Made by a program: the position numbers and the translations under genes
The notes under the pieces: generated by a model
The model's database searches: none
Seen by the model: the letters and a program-made list of their open reading frames with translations, nothing else
Told to the model about the DNA's origin: nothing
Shown here: in pieces, positions 44,401 to 55,645 of the stretch
Numbering within the stretch: position 1 is the stretch's first letter
Layout: every line of letters begins with the position of its first letter
NCBI GenBank assembly: GCA_963971425.1
Contig: OZ020517.1
Location: forward strand, 22,392,462 to 22,456,461
Source of the DNA: Bryoerythrophyllum caledonicum
Lineage: Eukaryota > Streptophyta > Bryopsida > Pottiales > Pottiaceae
Length of the DNA: 64,000 nucleotides
Direction of reading: 5' to 3'

Positions 44401-45547
44401 AAAATGGTAAGATTCGCATTTGTCAAGACTTTAGACAGTTGAACAAAGCCACTAAGAAAGATTTCTTTCCCTTACCATTTTCTGATGCAGTTCTAGATGG
44501 TGTAGCTGGGCATGAGTGCTATTCTTTCCTAGATGGATTTTCGGGCTATAACCAAGTTCAAATAGCTCCGGAGGATAGACCATTAACCACCTTCACCACA
44601 GATTGGGGAACCTTTGCATATAATGTTATGCCCTTTAGACTGTGCAATGCACTAGCTACTTTCCAAAGAGTTATGACACAAGCTTTTACAAAATACCTAA
44701 GAAAGTTTATGGAAATATTTTTAGATGACTTCTGTGTATTTGGATCTAAGGAAGATCATCCCAAAGCATTAAAGCAATGTTTCGACAGTTGTCGAGAATA
44801 TGGAATATCCATAAATGCTGCTAAGTTTGAGTTTGCCACTGTATGTGGTAAGTTATTAGGTCATGTTGTCTCAAAAGAGGGTATAACAGTTGATCCTGAC
44901 AAAGTAGCAGTTATACTTATAATGGAGATCCCGGAACATTTAACTGCACTTAAAGGATTTCTTGGTGCCACTGGGTATTATAGGAGATTTATATATAGAT
45001 TTGCATTTATAGCTGCACCTTTGAATGCTTTAACTAAACAAACCCTTATACCTGGAGTTTGGTCAGATGACTGCACAAAGGCTTTTAATAAGTTAAAACG
45101 CCGGCTTAGCAAAGCACCAATCTTAATTTCTCCAAATTGGGACAAATCTTTTGAAGTTTATGTTGATGCTTCCAATATGGCAATTGGAAGTGTCTTGAGT
45201 CAGAAAAATAGTAAAGGTCAGGATAGACCCATATATTTTGCCAGTCGCCAATTAAGTGCTGCTGAGAGAAATTATTCTGTCACTGAACGTGAAGGTTTGG
45301 GAATGATCTTTTCTGTTCAAAAATTTAGACATTACCTATTGGGATATAAGTTCACTTTCCACATTGACCATGATGCATTAAAGTATTTGATCAATAAACC
45401 TCAATTGAGTGGACGGATAGCAAGGTGGGTTCTACTTTTACAAGAGTTTGACTTTACCATTAATGTGAGACATGGGAAGATCCATCAAAATGCAGATTTC
45501 TTATCTAGGCTTAGTGAGACAATCAATCCAGAATCTATTGATGATAG
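41423..45547 (+). pseudogene. gag-pol: A2 gag (capsid part), protease, reverse transcriptase and RNase H, between C and D
   Basis: Resumes with the capsid-like part (APFPIFYGDLGEDPDSYLERF). Then come four CCHC knuckles at about 42211-42650 (WCSNCKGHGHLSTEC, CAYCGAKGHDITTC, CFRCGESGHYSREC, CGRCGQPGHVST), the protease DSGSS near 43425, reverse transcriptase with FLDDFCVFG near 44720 and RNase H (VDASNMAIGSVLSQ) near 45165. It ends at the D insertion. Closely similar to A1 along its length. A few breaks. Confidence 0.92.
45543..45547 (+). repeat. Target-site duplication of D, left copy (gatag)
   Basis: gatag flanks D here and at 58087-58091. Confidence 0.92.
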
Positions 45548-47985
45548 TGTGAGTGGCCAAAGTGGGCCCTCACTCTTTTTTCTTTGTTTTTTCGAGTTTT
45601 TGATAGTATTGACCCAATTTTAGTTAAAGTAGTAGTCAATCCACCTATTAGAGTCAAAGTCCTAGATTAATAGGCCTAGTGCCATGATGGGACACTAAGT
45701 TCCCTATTTTTTCCTCCTCCCTACTAATATGCTTGAAAGTGTAGTGGAAGTGGAGTGGGAATGAAGAGAAAGATAAAAAAGGGAAAGAAAAGTCCTTGGA
45801 AAATGACTAAAAATTGAGAAATGGGACAAAAATTATGGAAAAAATTGAGAGAGTGTCTCCTAGCAGGTAGAAGTAGTGGTAAAATTTCTAGAATTTTCCG
45901 AGTTGAATTGCTATTTATTTCTAGGGTTTGACTAGTGGATTGGCGGTTGACCGTTCGGGAAAAATACTTATTGAACTCCAAAAATGCTAGGGAAATTTAG
46001 GTAGACTAATTAGGGTGCTGGGAGTCCAGCTGTGTGGTTAGTTTTTTAAGTTATAAGTAAATTGCAAATCATCAGTAGATAGTAGTAGATCTAGGGTAAT
46101 AGTCTTTAAAAGATCAAAAGGAAAAGAAAAAAAAAGGGAGGAAGAAAAGAAAAGAAGGTGGTTGGGCGTGCTTCCCCATGCACATGCCACATGACAATTC
46201 TTGCCACCATGGAATTAATTTTAGGGAGGCTTGTCAGGAGCAAAGCGGCGAGTTAATGCTAGTAATAAACTAAAAACATGCAAAAACGGCTGTAAGTAGC
46301 CAATCCTGCACTTCTGTGAGAGGTCATGGGCTGCCTCATTTAAACTAAGCCAGTCTTGTCGGGGAAGAAAAACGAGAAAGACCAAAAGAAAAAGAAAAAA
46401 AAAGGGAGAAAGGAGAACCAGCCAGGCTGAGTCGCTGGCGAGAGAGTTGGAGTTCTCGGGATTTCCGGGGGCCGTTTTTTTGGGAGCGAGGAGGAGTTCC
46501 TGCGAGCAAGAGGGAGGGCTGGAGCTCTCGTTTTTTTGGGTTGGGTTTGTTTTTTTTTTGTGGTTGGTGGGTGTGCGCCCTGGACGCGAGGGAGAGCTGG
46601 CCTCTCTGCGTTTTTTTTTTTTTTTTGGAGAAGAGGCTCCTACGCGAGCTGGAGGAAGCTCCTGCGAGCTGGAGGAGAGGCTCTTCCGGTTTTGGTGGTG
46701 AGCGCACCGGCTGCGCGCGAGGAGGTGTCTCCGTGTTGGTGGGTGCGAGCGCTCCTGGAGCCGGAGGGCGTGTGTGCGCGCGAGGTCTCGCTCTTCGTTT
46801 TTTCTGGAAGCTGAAGCGCTCCGGTGTGAGAGGCTCCTGCGCGAGCTGGAGGGTGTACCTGCGCGAGGAGGTGGATCGGCGTGGGTGAGCGAGAAGCTCC
46901 TGTGAGCGAGAAGCTCCTGCGAGCGGGGAGCTGTTTTCTCTTGGAAGACTCTGTTTTGGTGGTGCGCATCTGTGCGCGCGATCTGTGAAGGGTGAGCTGG
47001 TGAACTGAAATTCGGTGATGGAGTGCCGCGGAGAGTACGCACCTGCGTGCGCGAAGTAGGAGGTGGCGTGTGAATGTGAGTCTGGTGCGAATTGCTGGAG
47101 GTCGTCACTCGGTTGTCGTGGAGCTGCACGCGAGGTCTGGGAAGCTGGAGCTGTTGTGCGAGAGATCAAGAGCCGGCGCGCGCGGTGCTAGCTGGAGAGA
47201 AGGTGCTGGAGAGCTGCGAGGAACAGGTGTTAAAATTCCGGTGGCCGAATCTCATGCGGAAGCGCTGGCGAATTTTTGCCAGAATTAGGTATTTGGCCAC
47301 AAGTTCCTTCAGAACTGAACCAGTTCGCAGCCCATTGACTCCGTCCTGTATGCATAAGTTTGTCTTGGTTCATAATGATGTGTTGAGATCGTTGGTGCAT
47401 GGAAATTGCTTGTGATGGTGGTTTCTATGTCCTCGGCCTGCTGAATTCGGTTTTAAATGGTTCATTCAAGTTGGAAATGAGTTGCTGATCACTGTGAGAG
47501 GAATTTTTTCTGGATTCGGAGTCTCGAGTCAAGAGATAAGTGCTGTTGAAGTTGCTGCCACAAAACGGGATCTGGATCAGGCCTGATCAGCCGACCTAAA
47601 CTCGAAAAATGAACCAAAAAATAAAATAAAATAAAATAAATTAAAAAAAAATATATATATATATATATAAATAAAAATAATAGTAATAATCATGATAATC
47701 AATAACCGTAACGATTAGATAACAAATAAGTAAATAATTACCTATACCTAATTAATTTATCCGGAGTTAAGTGTTTAAGTTCCAAGGAAGGCTCAATCGA
47801 GTCCACATGACTGGGTTAAAATAATAGTATTATTAAACTCTAAATATATAAATAGACATAACCAAGGATCCAGCCCCAGTAAATTAGAATATACAGATAA
47901 GCATCAGGAATGTTAAGTGGTGTAACATTAGGACCTTGTAGGTTTAAAAATTGATTCTCTTAGGGGGTCTATTTTTTGCCTTACA
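45548..47985 (+). repeat. D 5' LTR
   Basis: Begins TGTGAGTGGCC and ends GGCC/TGCC-TTACA. Bases 45549-45573 fold back on themselves (GTGAGTGGCC with GGGCCCTCAC). The middle (about 46430-47280) is GC- and CpG-rich, with repeated ctcctgcgagc/gagctggag motifs and two long T-runs. The 3' third holds an A/TA-rich run at about 47620-47680. Long open frames here on both strands are composition artefacts. Confidence 0.94.
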
Positions 47986-47987
47986 TT

Positions 47988-48007
47988 TGGTGCGTCCGCC
48001 GGGAGGA
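47988..48007 (+). other. D primer-binding-like site
   Basis: The same 20 bases as in C (TGGTGCGTCCGCCGGGAGGA), two bases after the LTR end. tRNA not identified. Confidence 0.7.
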
Positions 48008-49037
48008 GCTTTTTGTTGGTTTGTTGCTTGGAAGGTGTTTGTCTTGCCGCTGGATTGCTAAATTTAGGTTTTCTAGGGTTCTGAATTGTCTAATTCTGAC
48101 CTAAATCGTGAGTTGAGTGGTTTTTGGCACATATGGGGAGTGGAGTGCGCTATTGCTTGAGGTAAGTCGTTAAACCTATTTTAGTGCGTGTATTCCTGTA
48201 TGAGGTGTGTTGTCCAAGTTGCAAGGGAGGTGGGGAGTTAGAAGGGTGTGTGGAATTCCCGACCTCCTAACACAAGCACATTGTGTTAGGCGGACCACCT
48301 TCTAACTCTTGTGCTTTGGTTGAGTAAGGGGGCTTAGGGGTGAAAGGTTGAGGCCCTCCCACGATTGCTTGAAAGTAATCAGTGAGCTTCTAAGCCAAAG
48401 AGGGAAGGTGCATGTGCCCGGGCATGGGACAAGGGCGCCCTTCCCTTCCCCCCCGAACTCGATCTACCACCAAGGTAATAGCAACTTGCATACTTTCAAT
48501 AGCCTTGGTTGTTGAATGGGATGAATGTTGCATACATGGAATGATATGCATGTTGAAGGGGTCGTGAGGAAGGAGCGCGGCATAAGGTGAGTATACAAAC
48601 CTTCCTCACTACACCAAACCCTACACTAGACACTTAGGTTCGGCTAGGGATCGAACAGGGGATGTGAATTTGCAGCCAGGTACGTTCTTCCCTTCTTAAT
48701 GAATGAATTATGATGAACCAATGAAGGATTTTTTGTACATGTTGGTGTCGTTTCTCTTAAGTTGGTGATGCCATCCCTTGGAGAGAAATTGGGGATACCT
48801 TGATACCAAGGAGAAACCTCCAGGTAGGTGGTCAGCCCAACTAAGAGTCTGTATCGTATGGGGCATAGTGGGTGTACCTCGTCCGGAGGTTAGCCCCACA
48901 TGTAACCTTCTGTTTTGTTTACTTCCCAGCATGGGGGAGTTTGGGAGAAACTTGGAATCATTTTAAGTCAATTATTGGTGTTTACGAAATGTCTTCACAT
49001 AGGTCTAGAAAACTAAGAACGGCAACTTAATCGTTAG
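48008..49037 (+). other. D untranslated leader with conserved hairpins and splice-donor-like modules
   Basis: About 1.0 kb before gag. The hairpins match those of C with changed bases but kept pairing: GAGTTAGAAGG (48235) with CCTTCTAACTC (48298), enclosing CCTCCTAACACAA (48263) with TTGTGTTAGGCGG (48281); GGCTTAGGGG (48331) with CTTCTAAGCC (48387); and GGGAAGG (48402) with CCTTCCC (48439), enclosing the palindrome TGCCCGGGCA (48415-48424). Donor-like motifs lie at 48161 (GAG/GTAAGT), 48474 (AAG/GTAATA), 48586 (AAG/GTGAGT) and 48679 (CAG/GTACGT). No ORF with support. Confidence 0.7.
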
Positions 49038-52000
49038 ATGAGCCCTGTGACTCGATCTGGAAGATGTTATAGACCGCTTCCCCTTCCCCTAATTTCTACT
49101 ACTCCAACTTCATTTCCCAATCCTGAGACATTAGAAGGAGGTCCTAGTACAAGAACCAACTCGGGAGGCCCAAAAGACCGTACAACCGTTGAGGAATCAA
49201 GCTTTAGGTCTTCCTCCTCTCCTCACTCTTCCCCTCTTCCTAGTCCTGGTGACATGGAAGATCCAATTGTCAACCCACCCCTAAACCCCTTGGTTCAACC
49301 AAGGGGTTTGCCTATTGTAGTTCCTGAAGGGCTTCAAGCTGTCCCTATGCCCCCAAATCTTCCTAGTTTCAAGGGAACTAGGGATGAGGATCCCTCGATG
49401 CATGTGGAGCGGTTTATAGAGTTATTGACTACGTGTTTGATAACCGACAACCGTTACTACTTGGTGTGGTTTCCAACTACACTCAAGGAATCGGCTTACG
49501 AATGGTACCGCAATCATGCGGCATCCACCTTTCGTGATTGGGATGGCCTCATGAGGTCATTCTTGGAACAATACAGACCCGAAGTAGGCCAGAGTGCAGC
49601 CTTGACGGCCTTGGCAAGCTTTAGACAAGGGAAGGACGAGGATATTTCATCCTACATCCGTAGGTTTGAACAAGTTGTCACCCGGTTCGTGGGTGATTTG
49701 CTCACGGATGATACCTTGAGACACTTTTTCCTTCAAGGGTTTTATCTAGAGAAAACGATACGGGAAATCCTCCAGACAAGGCCCACCACCTTAGAGGAAG
49801 CTAAGGAGGCAGCTAGGACCGTGGCAGCGGTGGCAACAGAACACGAGAAACTATGGAGGAAGGAGAATGAGAGCATTCCTAGCTTTATTCCCATCCATGC
49901 CCGGGAGAAGTCAGACTCAGTTGAACCTCCACCTGGCCCAACAGTGTATTCTCCACCTGTGGTGAATACCATTCCTCTTAATGTCAGGCCCCCCGTTCCT
50001 CTACCCGCTCTTACATATGGACCCACTTGGCGTCACGAGATGAAGAAGGAGATCCACGACGCTCAGCAAGGGTTCCAAGACCAACTCCAACAACAATTGA
50101 GGGCAATGACAGATCAGATGGCTCTTCTACTCAGGAACCAGAACCCTAATGCCCCACCTCCTCAGATAGAGTCAGGTAGACATTCTTCTGGTATGTGGTG
50201 CACTTCATGCGGCGAGAATGGTCACACCATGCAGTTTTGTACCACCTTCCCACACCATTCAAACGTCTATCAACCCCCACACCGGAATCAACAACTTAAT
50301 CGTGGTCAAGGTCCGAGGTCCCAACCTCGATGGGAGATCTGTCAGTCTTGTGGAAGAAGACATCCACTTGGGAGTTGTTGGTTGGAGAATGGGGTAGTGT
50401 GTGGGAATTGCGGTGGTAATCATCCCACAATTAGATGTAGGGAGAGGGACAAAGTCATTCCTATGAGGCCAATGAGAGGGAATTTTCCACAACAAGCCAT
50501 GGATAACCAGAGAGGGGCTCGAAACCCTTTGAATGACAATAGTCTCCATCCTCCCAACATGTACTATGATTATAATAATCATCGTCAAAACCACCAACCT
50601 CATCAGGGCTTGCAAACCCAACAAGGTTTTGTGCCTTTTGGCCAAAACCAGGCGCCTATCCAAGATGCCCGATTTGCATCTCCTTCTTCTTCATCTCCCT
50701 CTACCACCGTCACATTGACAGAACTCGGGTCTCAAGGAGCTCCTCAAAGTTCTACCTCTTCTCAATCCCATTTTGTATCGCATGAACCTGTCATTCCACA
50801 TCAAGTAGCTCACCTTTCACTTCCCGTAAATGCGGTATTGACACGAGCCCAAAAGGCCAACCAACCCTTCGTAGCTCAGGAATCGGAGGTTAGCTTCGAG
50901 GACTCACCACACTTATCAGAGCTCAATGATGTAGTTCATGAAGCCTTGAAGTCCACGAGGAAGGCCAACCAGAAGGTGCCTCCAGTGAATCCGTTGATGT
51001 TAGATTCCACCCCTTCCGAAGGCGGTGAAGAACCCCAGAATCCCCACGCACCCGAACCAACCTGGGAGGGTCCAACAATTCCTACTCAAGAAATAGGAAT
51101 TAAAATCCCTTCATCCACCTCCACGTTTAGACCGTATGATCTTTGGGAGGACTTGAATAGGTTGAACGCCAACATTACCATTGCCCAGCTCATCCACTTG
51201 GCTCCCTTGGTACGGAAGGAGTTGAAGAAGAAGATTCCACTAGCCAAGAGGGTAAAGGTCAAGCCCAATCTAGCAGCTAGAGTGAGCTCTTCTAGGAAGC
51301 CTTCCAAAAAGGCATTTGAGGTTCGTGCGGTAGAAATTGAAGCCACTATCGTGGATAAGGTGTTGCCCAAGGTGTTGGTGGGTGGTGGTAGTGGTGTAAA
51401 CATCATGCCTCTTCACACCATGGAAAAGTTAGGGTTAGATATCACAGAGCCCTCACCTTATGTGATCAACATGGCCAACCAGATTCCAGAAGCACCAATA
51501 GGTCAAATTTCTGGGTGCAAGATAAACACAGGAGGGGAGGACTACACGGTCACCTTCCAAGTGCTTCGAATGCACTCGAACAAAAATTCCTTCCCCTTGC
51601 TTCTAGGGAGACCGTGGTTGAGGGCAGCCAACGCTAAGGTAGATTGGAGTGGTGAAAAACCTCACATCACCTATGGTGTCGGGTCGAATCTAACCAAGGT
51701 TTATATTCAACCTAGCTTCCCTAAGACCTTAGGATCTTCTAGCTCATCCTCAGAGGATGAAGACCACGTGCCACGCGGAGCTAGAAAGACAATCAAGGGG
51801 GTCAAGTTCGCGCTTCCAGAGGTAACAAAAACCACCACTCCTTCATTGAGTTGCCTGGGGCCTAGTCTATACGAATGGAAGGATGATGGAGAATTCTCTA
51901 CTTGGTTGGCTGAGCACCCGCACACTGAGTCTGACCGATCCATGGATACGTTTTTCATGGAAGAACTTAGTGGTGATCCTCTCAAGGACATTGACTTAGC

Positions 52001-55000
52001 CATTCTCGTAGATGACCTACGTTACGAGGATGTTTGTGGTGTCACCTTAGATGGCACACAATTGTCCAATGTAGATCCTATCTTGGATGAAGAAGCCCTC
52101 ATTTCTCCGTTGCACTTCAAATCCACTTCATCAGGAATACAAGTGGGAAGTGATCTATCCATCTATCCACCAATCCCCCATGACTGGTACAAGGGACCAA
52201 CAGAACAACCTCATGCGAGTCCAAAAGATTGGCAAGAGATAGATGTATCGTTTGAGGGAGAAGGGCCGCGAATGATAATGGTTGGGAGCCAACTCACAAG
52301 GGAAGGATTAGAGCCCTTTAGAGCCCTAGTCATGGAGTATCGCGATGTGTTCGCATGGTCTTATAGAGAACTCAAAGGCATCCCTCCAGAAGTGGTGCAA
52401 CATCGAATTCCCTTAATTCCAGGCTCAGTGGCCATTCGTCAGAAAGAGCGCCGAATGAATCCACAACTCCAACTTATAGTTAAGGCGGAATTGGAGAAAC
52501 TCCTTCAGGCTGGATTTGTCCGCCCAGTAGAGATTACCGACTGGGTTTCCCCCATGGTGATAGTCAAGAAAAAAAACGGAAAGTTGAGAGTTTGCATAGA
52601 CTATCGCAAACTTAACCAAGCCACGTAAAAGGACCACTTCCCTCTTCCTTTCATTAACACCATTTTGGAAGAAGTGGCTGGTCATGAACTTTACACCTTC
52701 ATGGATGGTTATTCTGGTTATAACCAAATATCCATACACCCCGATGACTACCACAAAACAGCCTTTACCACTCCTTGGGGCACCTTTATCTATGTAGTCA
52801 TGCCATTTGGATTGTGTAATGCACCATCCGCCTTCCAGCGGGCTATGACCCATGCCTTCTCTGATCTCCTACACACATCTATGACAGTGTTTATAGATGA
52901 TTTTAGTACCCAATCATCAATTGAGGAACATGTGGCATGTGTTCGAGGAAGCTTCGAGCGGTGTAGGAGGACGGGCATCGCCCTTAATCCAGACAAGATC
53001 TTTTTAGCCGTTGAGAGGGGTGTCTTGTTGGGTTATGTGGTCTCCAAACATGGTAGGGAACCAAATCCGGAGAAGGTCAAGGTGATAGTTGAACTGCCTC
53101 CACCCACAGATGTTAAAGGAGTCCAAAGGACTCTTGGTCACATGGGATGGTATCGGGAATTAATTCCCGACTATGCGACAATTTCATTACCCATTAATCG
53201 GTTGCAGCAAAATGCAGTAAAGTTTGAATGGACTCCAGAGTGCCAAGGGGCATTTGATATCCTTAAGACCAAGCTTAGCACCTTTCCAGTGTTAAAACCT
53301 CCAAACTGGAACTTGCCCTTTCATGTTTATTGCGATGCCTCCTCTATAGCGGTAGGGAGTGCATTATGCCAACCAACTGGAGGGAAGGAGAAGGACTACC
53401 CCGTGGCCTTTGCTAGTCGCCAGTTAAACCCGGCAGAAAAAAATTACACCACCACGGAACGAGAATGTCTAGCCATGGTGTTCTCTTTGAAGAAATTTTG
53501 CCACTATCTATTGCTAAATCGGGTGGTCTTCTTCGTAGACCACATGGCCATCAAATACTTGGTGAACAAAGCCGACCTTAGCGGTAGGATTGCTCGATGG
53601 GTACTCCTCTTGGAGGAGTTTGATTATACCGTGCAATACAAATCGGGTAGGAAACACTTGCAAGCGGATCACCTATCTAGACTATCTGGAGATCCAATTA
53701 CCACGCCCATCGACGATAGCTTGGTAGATGAGAACCTCTTCCTGGTCTCTTCTTCTCCTATTTGGTACCAGAACATTGCGGAGTTCCTCAGAACCCAACA
53801 AATGCCGGACAACTTAGGGAAAAACGATCGTCGGAAGGTGCGCATTAATAGCCGCCACTTCGCCCTTGTAGGTGGCCGTCTCTATCGCCGAGGCATTGAT
53901 GGCATTTTGCGGAGGTGTGTAGAATCCACGGAGATTCCGACTATTTTGGCTTCTTGTCATGATAGTGCATGCGGGGGGCATTTTTCTGGTACCTTAACAG
54001 GCCAGAAGGCCTTACGCGCTGGTTATTATTGGCCTTCCATGTTTCGGGATGCCCACGATTACGCTCGACGTTGCGATGCTTGTCAACGTTATGCTAGAAA
54101 CGACCTACGCATAGAGTTGCCACTTCATGTCTCTCTTCCCCTCGTTCCATTCGAGAAGTGGGGAGTAGATTACATCGGAGAGATTCATCCCCATTCGAGT
54201 AGAGGGATGAAGCACATAGTGGTAGCGACAGAGTATCTCACCAAATGGGCAGAAGCCAAAGCGGTAAAATCAAATGATGCCAAGAGTGCTGCTACGTTTT
54301 TGTTTGAGCAAGTGATAACCCGGTTTGGATGCCCTAAAATCCTCATTAGTGATCGAGGCAAACATTTCCTCAATGAGGTGTTTGAGGACTTGACCGATCG
54401 GTTCTAAATTGACCACCGTAAAACTACACCCTATCACCCTCAGACAAACGGGCACACTGAGAGGGTCAATCAAACCTTGGCCACGATCCTGAGGAAAACG
54501 GTCGTAGACTCGAAGAGAGATTGGGATGTTAAACTCCCCGCTGCGTTGTGGGCTTACCGAACAACGTACAAGGTGACCACCCAAGCCACTCCGTTTTCAT
54601 TAGTCTATGGTGTAGAGGCTGTACTTCCCATAGAGTTTGAAGTGCCATCACTTCGAATAGCGATAGACACTCGATTGACCACCAAACAGTCTTTGATCCA
54701 TCGATTGGAACGGTTGGAGAAATTGGATGAGGATCGTAGACTGAGCGCACAACACATTGAGGTTGTCCAGAGGCGCCGAAAAATTGCGTTTGATAAACGC
54801 CACAAGAAGCGGACATTGTTGCCAGGGATGTTGGTTTTGCTTCAAGATGCGAGAAGGCTAGAATTCCCTGGGAAGTTTGATGCGTTGTGGTTGGGCCCCT
54901 ATCTCGTTACCAAGGTATTTCCCAACAACTCGGTCCAACTCGAAACCCTGAATGGTGAATCATTTCCAACACGCACGGCTGGGAGTCGTTGCAAGGAATA

Positions 55001-55010
55001 CCGGACATGA
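49038..55010 (+). pseudogene. gag-pol: D gag-pol
   Basis: Gag starts MSPVTRSGRCYRPLPLP. The capsid-like part is near 49340 (NLPSFKGTRDEDPSMHVERF), and Cys/His knuckles at about 50196-50450 (WCTSCGENGHTMQFC, ICQSCGRRHPLGSC, VCGNCGGNHPTIRC; the last two with C-x2-C-x3-H-x4-C spacing). A protease region is near 51380. Reverse transcriptase (SGYNQISIHPDDYHKTAF, FIDDFSTQS) spans about 52430-53100, RNase H (CDASSIAVGSALCQ) is near 53335, and integrase (CGGHFSGTLTGQKALRAGYY, CDACQRYARN, WGVDYIGEI, ISDRGKHF, HPQTNGHTERVNQ) is at about 53950-54480. Ends SRCKEYRT, no chromodomain. About two breaks. Confidence 0.93.
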
Positions 55011-55645
55011 TAGAGTGGATTCATTATCACTAGCCCACCTCACTTCGTGACAATTGGCCTCACAACGGGGAGGACATGACCCTTCTGATTCAACTAGTGC
55101 CTTTTGACCACTAGTTGCAGCCGATCATGTCTTCTCCATGGGTCAACCATACTAGTCTCATCACTACACTAGAGACAAGTGTTTTCTTTTCTCCCAAATT
55201 ACTATCAAAAATATATTTTTCTCCTTGCTTTCCTTACCTTCCAAAGAGATTGGAACTTCTATCTCTCTGTAGTCCAAGTTCACTCCGATGAAGGCGGAAG
55301 GCGGTTTTGAAATCTTTTTTGGCTGTAGATTCAACCTGGGTCCGTCCAGGGCGAATGGGTTTAACTCAAAAATTGGGACGTGCATCCATTCTGCTAATCT
55401 TTCAATTCTTTCTAGTCGAATGCCGTCTCTATTTTCCCTATTTTTCTCTCATTTTTTCCCCCTTCTCTATTGAAATTTCCTAGCTTTTCTTCAATCCCAT
55501 CACTTATGTCTAACTTCCTAGTTTTCTTCCAAATTCCATAATTGTCTTTCTACATCTCTTTATTTTTTCTCATTACCGTGCGCCGTAGTGAGCAAGAGGT
55601 CTAGGTCCACTCTCCTCTCACGAGTCGGCCCAGATGGTCGCCATG
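55011..55645 (+). other. D 3' internal end
   Basis: About 635 bases after gag-pol, pyrimidine-rich in the second half, with no supported ORF. It ends with CCCAGATGGTCGCCATG directly at the LTR, as in C, and without a classical purine run. Confidence 0.6.

Noticed and set aside
46221-47169. Two long antisense open frames (302 and 274 aa) in the D LTR, repeated at 56319-57267, plus several sense frames of 84-115 aa
   Set aside because: They overlap each other in several frames of a GC-rich, stop-poor repeat region, have low-complexity S/R/P/H-rich products and no domain. They are duplicated only because the LTR is.
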